Positions 34,501 to 39,200 of a stretch of 52,642 nucleotides of DNA are shown in pieces. How positions within the stretch are numbered: the first letter of the stretch is position 1; each line of letters starts with the position of its first letter. The DNA is from Nemertoderma westbladi. Taxonomy: Eukaryota > Xenacoelomorpha > Nemertodermatida > Nemertodermatidae. The position numbers were made by a program, and so were the translations under genes. Location: assembly GCA_032718475.1 (NCBI GenBank), contig JAUCBJ010007026.1:1-52642 (forward strand), in the 5' to 3' direction. A model generated the notes under the pieces. That model made no database searches and had not been told where the DNA came from. It saw only the letters and a list, made by a program, of their open reading frames with translations.

Positions 34501-35252
34501 CTGTTAGGGGTTTCTCTACGTATAGTGTGATTAACTTTATTCTCCGTACGTGTTAATGTTGTATTTAATATTGTCGTGATGGCGCGTAGGACAGTACAAC
34601 TAACTAACAGTACCCGGTATTGTAAGTTTTGCTTTTTTTCTCACTGTGCGGTAACAAATATACACAAACTATGGGCTATACAGTCGCGACACCACAGGTT
34701 GCATTTCAGCTGTTGGCCCCGTAACGTAACACCTGCACTGATCGCGATCACCTATTTAAATCCACAACTCATCTGTGGCGCAAAATCACCACAAACACTA
34801 AAACTCTGTTTTAGTCGATTTAAAAAAGTAATTTAATTTAATTTCAAACATTAAGGGAAATAAGCAGATTACAGTGTACTAAAACAATAAACAAAACTTA
34901 ATTTCATATTCGTTCAATTTGCGCCATTATTAATGGACATTTCCAGGACCATTTTCTGCCGTAAAAGATGATCATGTGCCTGATAATCAGTGCAGTTCTA
35001 CCGTGGCACTGGCCAGCTTATCTCACTCGTTGTGCCTGCAGGGTTTTACTGGGTTTTGCACCAACTACAGGGACAGCCATATAGCGCAGTATAGGCTCAT
35101 CTGCTGCCCGGGATTAGTAAATATATAATTATTATTTTTAAATAATTTTTTTCTAGGTTACTTCTAATTCCAAAACTGGATCTATTAACCATGAGAAAAT
35201 AGTTAAACTCACACACGAGTATGTCAAGGTGTACAAGAAACGGGGCCATTGA
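1462..35252 (+). CDS. PHRF1: PHRF1-like PHD and RING finger protein (13 coding exons, gene span)
   Basis: The domain order is RING (about residues 56-98), PHD (143-187), a basic Arg-rich stretch, DLLGSIL/RDGSL motifs, a repetitive segment, an RS/Lys-rich region and C-terminal SRI-type helices, which is the layout of PHRF1. The family is a nuclear RING E3 ligase with a chromatin-reading PHD and a domain thought to contact RNA polymerase II; that function is known for vertebrates and inferred here. Coding exons: 1462-1594, 3037-3173, 3293-3454, 3843-3990, 4322-4484, 9944-10047, 10214-10331, 20324-20619 or longer, 23048-24032, 33222-33778, 33967-34106, 34320-34448, 35157-35252. Intron phases 1,0,0,1,2,1,2,1,2,1,0,0 agree at both ends of every intron. 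With the shortest exon 8 the product is 1055 residues; with the last GT donor before the in-frame stop it is 1421. Human PHRF1 is about 1650. The exon 8 end is uncertain. Confidence 0.9.
1595..3036 (+). other. PHRF1 intron 1 with dispersed repeat copy and poly-G tract
   Basis: AT-rich intron with several TAGGCCTA-type palindromes. From about 2527 to 2905 it resembles a repeat found again at 41.58-41.89 kb. The left part is in the same orientation in both copies (GCAAAATCGAAAATT), while the segment with AATAACAGCTGATTACTC is inverted. An 18-G run occupies 2627-2644. No other gene was seen. Confidence 0.55.
3037..3173 (+). CDS. PHRF1: PHRF1 exon 2 (RING finger, first part)
   Basis: Starts after CCGCAG and ends AGCAAG/GTAGAG. 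It encodes CPVC followed by [11 protein letters not shown] and IDEWSK, giving the first seven zinc ligands of a C3HC4-type RING. The acceptor completes the phase 1 codon and the donor is phase 0. Confidence 0.93.
3293..3454 (+). CDS. PHRF1: PHRF1 exon 3 (RING end and linker)
   Basis: Encodes 54 codons. NTNTCPIDR supplies the last RING ligands with Asp in the final position (CPID), as is typical of PHRF1. An acidic linker follows, ending DDDPCQ, whose Cys is the first PHD ligand. Donor CAG/GTAGGT, phase 0. Confidence 0.93.
3563..3584. repeat. (TG)n microsatellite in intron 3
   Basis: Eleven uninterrupted TG dinucleotides. Confidence 0.95.
3843..3990 (+). CDS. PHRF1: PHRF1 exon 4 (PHD finger)
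   Basis: Encodes the body of a C4HC3 [20 protein letters not shown], then YHTYC and WFCPDC. With the Cys ending exon 3 all eight ligands are present (residues about 143-187). Starts after TTAG and ends TTCAAG/GTTAGT in phase 1. Confidence 0.95.
4008..4255 (+). repeat. tRNA-derived SINE with conserved GGTCGATAAAATGAGTACCAG core
   Basis: Fills most of the 331-bp intron 4. It has a tRNA-like segment (CTAGTGGTTGTAGG), then CAGCCTTTCATCC and GGTCGATAAAATGAGTACCAG-type core sequence. That core resembles the central domain shared by Ceph/MetaSINE families in molluscs and other invertebrates; the family assignment rests on recall only. Confidence 0.6.
4322..4484 (+). CDS. PHRF1: PHRF1 exon 5 (Arg-rich; its end lies in the 22-bp array)
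   Basis: Starts after TCGTTTAG in phase 1 and encodes the basic segment following the PHD ([15 protein letters not shown] and Arg/Thr-rich tail), which resembles the QSERVR region of vertebrate PHRF1. The only donor that avoids a stop and fits the phase 2 acceptor at 9944 is AACCAG/GTAGCG at 4484/4485, in the first unit of the 22-bp minisatellite. Reading on gives TAG at 4486. Confidence 0.82.
4471..8558 (+). repeat. 22-bp minisatellite, about 185 copies, at the exon 5/intron 5 junction
   Basis: The unit joins CATAGAAGAACCAG and GTAGCGTA head to tail. Nearly all units are identical. Variants sit mainly at the left end (CGTACCGTACATAG at about 4668, GGTATAGCG at 4863, AACCAAGTAG at 5102), with one TATATA insertion variant near 6737. 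Because 22 is not a multiple of three and the reverse complement lacks stop codons, three overlapping minus-strand frames stay open for about 1,400 codons; this is a composition effect. The right edge abuts a dispersed repeat at 8559. Confidence 0.98.
8559..9180 (-). repeat. Dispersed repeat, family also at 31.06-32.34 kb (inverted)
   Basis: Begins directly after the 22-bp array with CACGAAGTGGAGCCTACGCG and CAGCACGTGACTTAA, which match in reverse complement the end of the 31-kb copy near 32315-32340. Phrases such as GTTTCAGCTTAAA and CTGGAGAACTGC also recur there in reverse. It is non-coding and probably a non-autonomous transposon. Confidence 0.6.
9201..9475 (+). repeat. SINE-like repeat with degenerate tRNA boxes, copy 1
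   Basis: Shares CGTAGCGAGA, CTAGTATTCACTCCGTTGTT-type and CATGCGTTAGTAGAC segments with 24398-24575. In the middle is a tRNA-like stretch (GTTGGTAGAACG and a B-box-like GAGTTCAATCC) with extra bases in the D arm, so it is not an intact tRNA gene. Confidence 0.55.
9476..9943 (+). other. End of intron 5, no recognised feature
   Basis: A 77-codon minus-strand frame (9610-9843) resembles nothing known to me. The intron ends with AATTATTTAG. Confidence 0.4.
9944..10047 (+). CDS. PHRF1: PHRF1 exon 6
   Basis: Thirty-four full codons, starting [18 protein letters not shown] and ending NESFSSQ, then one base. Starts after TTTAG in phase 2 and ends CTCAAG/GTAAAG in phase 1. The Arg-rich start continues the basic region of exon 5. 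Support is phase agreement at both ends and an open frame, not a domain. Confidence 0.72.
10214..10331 (+). CDS. PHRF1: PHRF1 exon 7
   Basis: Thirty-eight full codons ([15 protein letters not shown] to RNKPRKP) and two bases. Starts after CATGTAG and ends ACCGAG/GTACGT. Phases 1 and 2 match the neighbouring exons. No named domain. Confidence 0.75.
10476..17650 (+). repeat. 58-bp minisatellite, about 123 copies, in intron 7
   Basis: The unit includes GTGCGTTAATGCGGAACAAT, ACCCAATCGGATAGTT and GTGGTTTGAGCACCG; the spacing of successive GGTGCG motifs is 58 bp (10544, 10602). Units vary at a few fixed sites: CACCGG/CAACGG/CATCGG, GTTCG/GTTAG/GTTCA/GTTAA, AACAAT/AACATT/GATAAT, CACCC/CAGCC/GACCC and GCG/GCT before TTAAT. 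One unit near 16264 has a 2-bp insertion. CACCGGTG in the consensus is palindromic and the frequent A variant breaks it. No coding signal. Confidence 0.98.
17651..18005 (+). other. Spacer between the 58-bp and AT-rich arrays
   Basis: AT-rich intron sequence. ACCGGTGCTCA near 17698 is an inverted copy of the array motif TGAGCACCGGT. Nothing else recognised. Confidence 0.5.
18010..18826 (+). repeat. AT-rich 32-bp minisatellite, left arm
   Basis: Alternates a 17-bp half (GAGTGTTGAAAAATATC) and a 15-bp half (GAGAGTAAAAATATC), about 25 composite units. Half units are sometimes skipped and ATATC/ATAAC variants are frequent. The same repeat appears reverse-complemented from 19016. Confidence 0.95.
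19016..20265 (-). repeat. AT-rich 32-bp minisatellite, inverted right arm
   Basis: Reverse complement of the 18.0-18.8 kb array: GATATTTTTCAACACTC alternating with GATATTTTTACTCTC, roughly 38 composite units, more diverged than the left arm. It ends about 60 bp before the exon 8 acceptor. Open frames of 70-166 codons within it are low-complexity and not credible genes. Confidence 0.95.
20324..20619 (+). CDS. PHRF1: PHRF1 exon 8 (minimal form; may extend to 21717)
   Basis: Starts after TTTTTCTCAG in phase 2. It encodes a Pro-rich stretch, then [10 protein letters not shown] and [10 protein letters not shown], which match the DLLGSIL...RDGSL block of vertebrate PHRF1, then the first units of a Thr/Ser/Gly repeat ([10 protein letters not shown]). 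The phase 1 acceptor of exon 9 needs a donor after the G of a GGT codon. ACAG/GTACAG at 20619/20620 fits, and so do the equivalent sites in later units up to 21717. TAG at 21858-21860 bounds the frame. Confidence 0.8.
20579..22795 (+). repeat. 63/39-bp minisatellite running out of exon 8
   Basis: The 63-bp unit encodes [18 protein letters not shown] and GTV; 39-bp units lack the NVSAATST part. From 20579 to 21857 every length difference is a multiple of three (for example CAACAG to CAG), and the exon 8 frame stays open. CCCCAATAG then gives the first in-frame stop. Beyond it 1-bp deletions (CAACAGGGTCT) appear from about 22173 and break the frame repeatedly. Ends about 22795. Confidence 0.95.
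22796..23047 (+). other. End of PHRF1 intron 8
   Basis: AT-rich, ending TTATTATTTCAG. No other feature. Confidence 0.6.
23048..24032 (+). CDS. PHRF1: PHRF1 exon 9 (acidic, then Lys/Arg/Ser-rich)
   Basis: An open frame of 327 full codons. The first third is acidic. A central part contains coiled-coil-like [17 protein letters not shown], followed by a dense basic region ([30 protein letters not shown]) like the RS/KKSKH region of PHRF1. It ends with KPRDP and a split Arg codon at CCAAG/GTTAGC in phase 2; exon 10 begins QGSRDPR. Minus-strand open frames here are shadows of the GC-rich codons. Confidence 0.9.
24246..24298 (+). repeat. Perfect 24-bp hairpin in intron 9
   Basis: GGCCCTAAGTCGAGAAGAGG plus CAGT (24246-24269), a GTTCG loop, then the exact reverse complement (24275-24298). 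It could be a foldback element core or a structured RNA. The stem is short and perfect for a usual microRNA precursor. Confidence 0.7.
24398..24575 (+). repeat. SINE-like repeat with tRNA A box, copy 2
   Basis: Matches 9201-9475 at both ends. It carries a good A box (TAGCTCAGTTGGTAGAGCG, about 24481-24499) but the sequence then diverges and no B box is obvious, so it is a tRNA-derived repeat and not a tRNA gene. Confidence 0.55.
25020..25500 (-). pseudogene. 5'-truncated non-LTR retrotransposon (LINE) fragment
   Basis: A minus-strand frame encodes the region after the RT catalytic domain of CR1/jockey-type LINEs: [14 protein letters not shown], then [14 protein letters not shown] and a Cys/His-poor tail. 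The catalytic YxDD part is missing. Downstream of about 25050 the frame reads AT-rich flank. It sits in PHRF1 intron 9, antisense to the host gene. The clade is not firmly assigned. Confidence 0.6.
25734..26720. mobile_element. MITE-like element with GAGTTGAAACAGAGA ends and TA duplication
   Basis: GAGTTGAAACAGAGA at 25734 is repeated inverted as TCTCTGTTTCAACTC ending at 26720, and both ends are flanked by TA. Just inside both ends are related CCGG-rich segments (CCGGAGA, CCAGAG) in opposite orientation. The 987-bp interior has no transposase. TA target duplication suggests a Tc1/mariner-type origin. Confidence 0.6.
26724..26882. mobile_element. Small foldback element
   Basis: ACATACTTGTTGCAAGGTAC at the left pairs imperfectly with GTGCTACTTTACACACAAGT at the right, and GTGGCTTT with AAAGCCAC near the centre. 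It forms a long imperfect hairpin of about 150 bp, typical of a short MITE. Confidence 0.5.
27072..27240 (+). repeat. Dispersed repeat with 20-bp palindromic minisatellite
   Basis: Starts with ACGGAGCCCCTAAGGGGAC, then six 20-bp units of TAACACGAACTTCGTCTTAC (27113-27231). Each unit is near-palindromic around AACACGAACTTCGTGTT. A related arrangement (ACGGAGCCCCTAAAGGGAC followed by AACACGTTCACACGTGTT) lies at 44465-44590. Confidence 0.65.
27671..28984 (+). CDS. MIIP: MIIP-like protein, single-exon gene nested in PHRF1 intron 9
   Basis: An uninterrupted 437-codon frame begins at an ATG with A at -3 (CTAAAATGAAT). A helical N-terminus ([20 protein letters not shown]) precedes a long polar segment. 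The C-terminal third matches migration and invasion-inhibitory protein: [12 protein letters not shown] (282-293), [32 protein letters not shown] (381-384) and VRISIPM (403-409). Human MIIP is 388 residues and binds IGFBP2; that role is not inferable here. The product ends soon after VRISIP, so the vertebrate C-terminal tail seems absent. Vertebrate MIIP has many introns, whereas this copy has none, so it may be a retrocopy that stayed open. It has the same strand as PHRF1 and no clear own promoter. Confidence 0.72.
   Translation: MNRSTRMQIPDSSGKLKAEFDVLVDKLNSGNREVKQLMGKIRQWNNRHQQIDDSNVLNEELNSMRVSNISRYQTQRGNNSRYHKHKDDHDMNRENYSELTSVIPGPNEKGRRYNRSFNPDCRDVPVMDSRDRRDSDMVRKSYRQQLVKSGNCKVYSKETIPVSYFLPGLKSVSGGMGLSGGIEGDRGDVEESRGEFGTMDGRDLGEEGSGDSVPPTERRRLDITGGHGDGKGGEVRYRVTAEVQYDRGQPSLPQQSTNQQSPPSTNKKPPSSANPRLASSMLGYDWISSMLDTGEGVEGGADDWFAELAAFRRRSPLECQGEVDSYWEEPLTGGDLLPGVSEDERREKVAEEARCVHSYYLDNRLYTRPMLNGLQTEDGRCTVCGLDLWESGGLVGGEAGPSVRISIPMMHINGDGNQLSDVKRPPNGVETMGLFDN
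29000..31054 (+). other. Intron 9 sequence after the MIIP-like gene
   Basis: AT-rich with no supported gene. GGGGGCGTTCATAAAGTATG near 30807 looks like a transposon end, but its partner was not found. Short open frames resemble nothing known. Confidence 0.4.
29476..29481 (+). terminator. ATTAAA, candidate polyadenylation signal for the MIIP-like gene
   Basis: The variant signal ATTAAA lies about 490 bp after the MIIP-like stop codon, in TTGTTTATTAAAGG. Weak evidence in AT-rich sequence. Confidence 0.25.
31055..32345 (+). repeat. Dispersed repeat with internal tandem duplications
   Basis: Starts GTGGGGCGAGCCACGAAGTT and ends GCGAAGGCCCCACTTCGTG. Inside, a segment of about 312 bp starting GTTACGATTTTGACATGC is present twice (about 31170 and 31485) and again degenerately near 31800. 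It includes a (GTC)n tract at about 31133-31171 and a 22-G run at 32000-32021. Inverted relatives lie at 8559-9180 and 44180-44330. Confidence 0.65.
32355..32900. mobile_element. TA-flanked MITE with CAGTCATT ends
   Basis: CAGTCATTGGTCCATATAAG at the left pairs with the inverted end ATGACTG at 32894-32900, and a GAGACA motif is shared just inside each end. TA flanks both ends. 546 bp, no transposase. The arrangement is typical of Tc1/mariner-derived MITEs. Confidence 0.65.
33222..33778 (+). CDS. PHRF1: PHRF1 exon 10 (Pro-rich)
   Basis: Starts after TTTTTTAG in phase 2, and the split codon plus [12 protein letters not shown] continues the RDPR motif of exon 9. 185 full codons with a Pro-rich part ([18 protein letters not shown]) and an acidic end ([12 protein letters not shown]). 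Strong donor TTAGAG/GTAAGT, phase 1. Confidence 0.85.
33967..34106 (+). CDS. PHRF1: PHRF1 exon 11
   Basis: Starts after TTTTTAG and completes the phase 1 codon. Reads [20 protein letters not shown] and ends IPSNDK at ACAAG/GTATAT, phase 0. No named domain. Confidence 0.8.
34320..34448 (+). CDS. PHRF1: PHRF1 exon 12 (SRI-type domain, first helices)
   Basis: Forty-three codons after [26 protein letters not shown], then [18 protein letters not shown]. This matches the conserved C-terminal block of PHRF1, which resembles the Set2-Rpb1 interacting domain. Donor AAG/GTTCAT, phase 0. Confidence 0.93.
34560..34960 (+). repeat. Dispersed repeat in intron 12
   Basis: Segments TGGCGCAAAAT, ATTAAGGGA and ACAATAAAC, with TGCGCCA at the right end, occur in the same order at 45500-45830. 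A shorter relation is seen near 41750-41800. Family unknown. Confidence 0.5.
35157..35252 (+). CDS. PHRF1: PHRF1 exon 13 (SRI-type domain end, stop)
   Basis: Thirty-one codons after [28 protein letters not shown], then [10 protein letters not shown] and TGA (35250-35252). Matches the final helix of the PHRF1 C-terminal domain. The vertebrate protein carries a short extra tail that is absent here. Confidence 0.93.
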   Translation, partial: VTSNSKTGSINHEKIVKLTHEYVKVYKKRGH

Positions 35253-35596
35253 GAAAGTAATGCGATGTGTTCTAAGTGTTGGTATGGAAACTGCATTGGT
35301 GCTAATTATAAGCCTAATAATACAGTGTTGTACACCTAATTCATCACCCTCCCTTACTGGCCATATTCCATCCATAACTCCCTCGTATTGTATACCTTCC
35401 GTTATCCCATTGTTGTTGACTGATCGATCACTGATAACATGTAATTTCGGGTTTCCAGTTTTTTATTGTTTTTGACGGTTTTTTCAAACCTACCGTTCGA
35501 CTAAGGATTTTTACTTCGAATTTTTGAAGTTACGTGAGGCAATTTTGTGAACGTCGTAAGATTATTTGAAATAGCAGTGAAAATTTAAACCTTTTA

Positions 35597-36061
35597 TGTG
35601 GCGTTCCAAGTAGAAACGTATAATACTAACTACGATTCTGGAAGATAATTTTTCGGGCTATTCAGTGGTATATAATACTTTATCTTCTATCATTTCCCAT
35701 TTTGGAGTAATTTTACGAAAAGTAAAGGGTAATTAATTAGTAATATTATTTTTTTTAGTATTTTATATTATTAATAATTTCTTCAAAACTAGTTCAGAGC
35801 CCAAAACGACACCAGATATCCGGATTCATATATCTGTCTGTCGGTCTGTTTGTCTGCCAAACATTAAGAAAGCAAACAAACTAGCTAAAATTCTCGCTAC
35901 GGGTATTTTCTACTTTCCTGATCTCTTTCGCGATGTCAGGTTTCACATCTTACGAAGTAGATTTGTAAGAAGAAAAATAAACATCATAAAACTTTAAATT
36001 CGTTTTTCTCAGAACGCCTTTTTTTATACTTTACGTTTGTACTTGAAACGCCACATGTTAT
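35597..36061. mobile_element. MITE-like inverted-repeat element after PHRF1
   Basis: ATGTGGCGTTCCAAGTAGAA at the left matches, with two differences, the reverse complement of the right end (TTGTACTTGAAACGCCACAT). No ORF. The target duplication is unclear. Confidence 0.5.
35976..35981 (+). terminator. AATAAA, candidate PHRF1 polyadenylation signal
   Basis: First canonical AATAAA found downstream of the PHRF1 stop, about 725 bp away. It lies inside a MITE-like repeat (35597-36061), so a transposon may supply the signal. Confidence 0.35.
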
Positions 36062-36260
36062 ATACATAATTTCTCAATTTTTCTTGATTCTCAATATTTC
36101 TCCAGATGTTTTTGTTATTATTATAATATGATGATTGTTCTTAATTATCTCTAACTAAATACATGACGTCACAGCTTTTCAATTAAAATTAATATCAAGA
36201 TGGAGAATGTTGGCTAAGACAAATATTTTAGAATTACCGATTATTTGTTACAATAAAGGT

Positions 36261-39200
36261 GGGTTGTTCTCACAAAAAGTGGCCAAACTTTTATGTCAAT
36301 ATGGCCATGCATTCGCACGGTTATATTTCCAAACTACACAGATTTAACCCCATGAACCTATACCAATCGGAAGAGCGGAAATCTGCTCATATTTCAGCAA
36401 ATTTTCAACAGATTCCATTAACAACCTAGAGAATGACACCATTTCAAATATCGAAAATGCATGTTTTTTGAAATGTCACATTGAATTATTTTGAAATATT
36501 TGGCTTCTGAGCTAAAGTAATGAAAGCAAAGGTTCCACATACCATACATCAAAATATAGCAAATTTAATGCTCTTTCACATACTATTGGTGGTTTTCAAC
36601 CGAAGCTACTCACATATTTACTATTTACTAACAATTAATTACGCCGTCACTAGGATTTTGTCCACCATGTAACGCTCGTTTTCATGACATGGTTTTTTTA
36701 TATTTATTCACAACATCTCCAAGTGAGATATTTCTAAACGGCGATTTATTTAGCTGTCAGCAGGTAAAATAATTATACGAATTCGTTCATTAGAACTCGA
36801 TCATTGTGCGAAAACGTAAATCTACAAAAAATACCGTCATTAGGAATGTCCTCAATGTAACGCTACTTTGAATAGCGATAACTTTTGCTTTACTAATCAC
36901 ATCAACACTATTGAGGGCTCATATGAAAGAGCAATCGCAGATCTATCGAATCACATATTTGATTTTAATATAGTTTCAAAACAGACTAGCCAGCGCCATG
37001 CTAATGAAAAATGTCTTCAATGTCCATCATGTAACGCATGTAACGCTGTCACAATCAATAGCGTTACACTTGAGACATGTCCATCATGTAACGTAGTTTG
37101 GCCTGAAAATACCTAGCAGTACGAGTGGCGTTTATTTTTACAAATTAGGCAGTCAGGGTCAAATTAACAATAGTCGATGATTTCTGTATTTCAGTATTTA
37201 GTATAAACTACTGTAGTAATATTATCTGTAGTCTGTATTACCTAGTACTACCTAAAGGGTTTAGGAAAAGCTCATAAGTTTGTTTACCTTTCTTTATTTC
37301 GGTTATAAAACAGTACTTCTTAATCGTCATGCAATTACAATTGTCAAACGGAATTAAGCGTGTTGTGTCTGGTAAGAACTTCTCGATTGAAGTTAGTGAT
37401 GGCGTTACACGTGAATGACTTAGAGATTAAGTTAGCGATGGCGTTACACGTGAAGGACTTAGAGATTAAGTTAGTGATGGCGTTACACGTGAAGGACCTA
37501 GATATTATGTTAGTGATGGCGTTACACGTGAAGGACATAGAGATTAAGTTAGTCATGGCGTTACACTTGAAGGACTTAGAGATTACGTTAGTGATGGCGT
37601 TACACGTGAATGACTTAGAGATTAAGTTAGCGATGGCGTTACACGTGAAGGACTTAGAGATTAAGTTAGTGATGGCGTTACACGTGAAGGACCTAGATAT
37701 TATGTTAGTGATGGCGTTACACGTGAAGGACATAGAGATTAAGTTAGTCATGGCGTTACACTTGAAGGACTTAGAGATTAAGTTAGTGATGGCGTTACAC
37801 GTGAATGACTTAGAGATTAAGTTAGTGATGGCGTTACACGTGAAGGACTTAGTTACACGTGAAGGACTTAGAGATTAAGTTAGTGATGGCGTTACACGTG
37901 AATGACTTAGAGATTAAGTTAGTGATGGCGTTACACGTGAAGGACTTAGAGATTAAGTTAGTGATGGCGTTAAACGTGAAGGACTTAGAGATTAAGTTAG
38001 TGATGGCGTTACACGTGAAGGACTTAGAGATTACGTTAGTGATGGCGTTACACGTGAAGGACTTAGAGATTAAGTTAGTGATGGCGTTACACGTGAAGGA
38101 CTTAGAGATTAAGTTAGTGATGGCGTTACACGTGAAGGACTTAGAGATTAAGTTAGTGATGGCGTTACACTTGAAGGACTTAGAGATTAAGTTAGTGATG
38201 GCGTTACACGTGAAGGACTTAGAGATTACGTTAGTGATGGCGTTACACGTGAAGGACTTAGAGATTAAGGTAGTGATGGCGTTACACTTGAAGGACTTAG
38301 AGATTAAGTTAGTGATGGCGTTACACTTGAAGGACTTAGAGATTACGTTAGTGATGGCGTTACACTTGAAGGACTTAGAGATTAAGTTAGTGATGGCGTT
38401 ACACGTGAATGACTTAGAGATTAAGTTAGTGATGGCGTTACACGTGAAGGACTTAGAGATTAAGTTAGTGATGGCGTTACACGTGAAGGACTTAGAGATT
38501 ATGTTAGTGATGGCGTTACACGTGAAGGACTTAGTTACACGTGAAGGACTTAGAGATTACGTTAGTGATGGGATGGCGTTACACGTGAAGGACTTGGAGA
38601 TTAAGTTAGTGATGGCGTTACACGTGAAGGACTTAGAGATTAAGTTAGTGATGGCGTTACACGTGAAGGACTTAGAGTTTAAGTTAGTGATGGCGTTACA
38701 CGTGAAGGACTTAGAGATTAAGTTAGTGATGGCGTTACACGTGAAGGACTTAGAGATTAAGTTATTGATGGCGTTACACGTGAAGGACTTAGAGTTTAAG
38801 TTAGTGATGGCGTTTCACGTGAAGGACTTAGAGATTAAGTTAGTGATGGCGTTACACGTGAAGGACTTATAGATTAAGTTAGTGATGGCGTTACACGTGA
38901 AGGACTTAGAGATTAAGTTAGTGATGGCGTTACACGTGAAGGACTTAGAGTTTAAGTTAGTGATGGCGTTACACGTGAAGGACTTAGAGATTAAGTTAGT
39001 GATGGCGTTACACGTGAAGGACTTAGAGTTTAAGTTAGTGATGGCGTTACACGTGAAGGACTTAGAGATTAAGTTAGTGATGGCGTTACACGTGAAGGAC
39101 TTAGAGTTTAAGTTAGTGATGGCGTTACACGTGAAGGACATAGAGATTAAGTTAGTGATGGCGTTACACGTGAAGGACCTAGAGATTAAGTTAGTGATGG

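Noticed and set aside
36868-37116. Cys-rich small protein (CPSCNAC motifs)
   Set aside because: The Cys motifs are translations of the repeated TGTCCATCATGTAACGC DNA motif of the TIR element.
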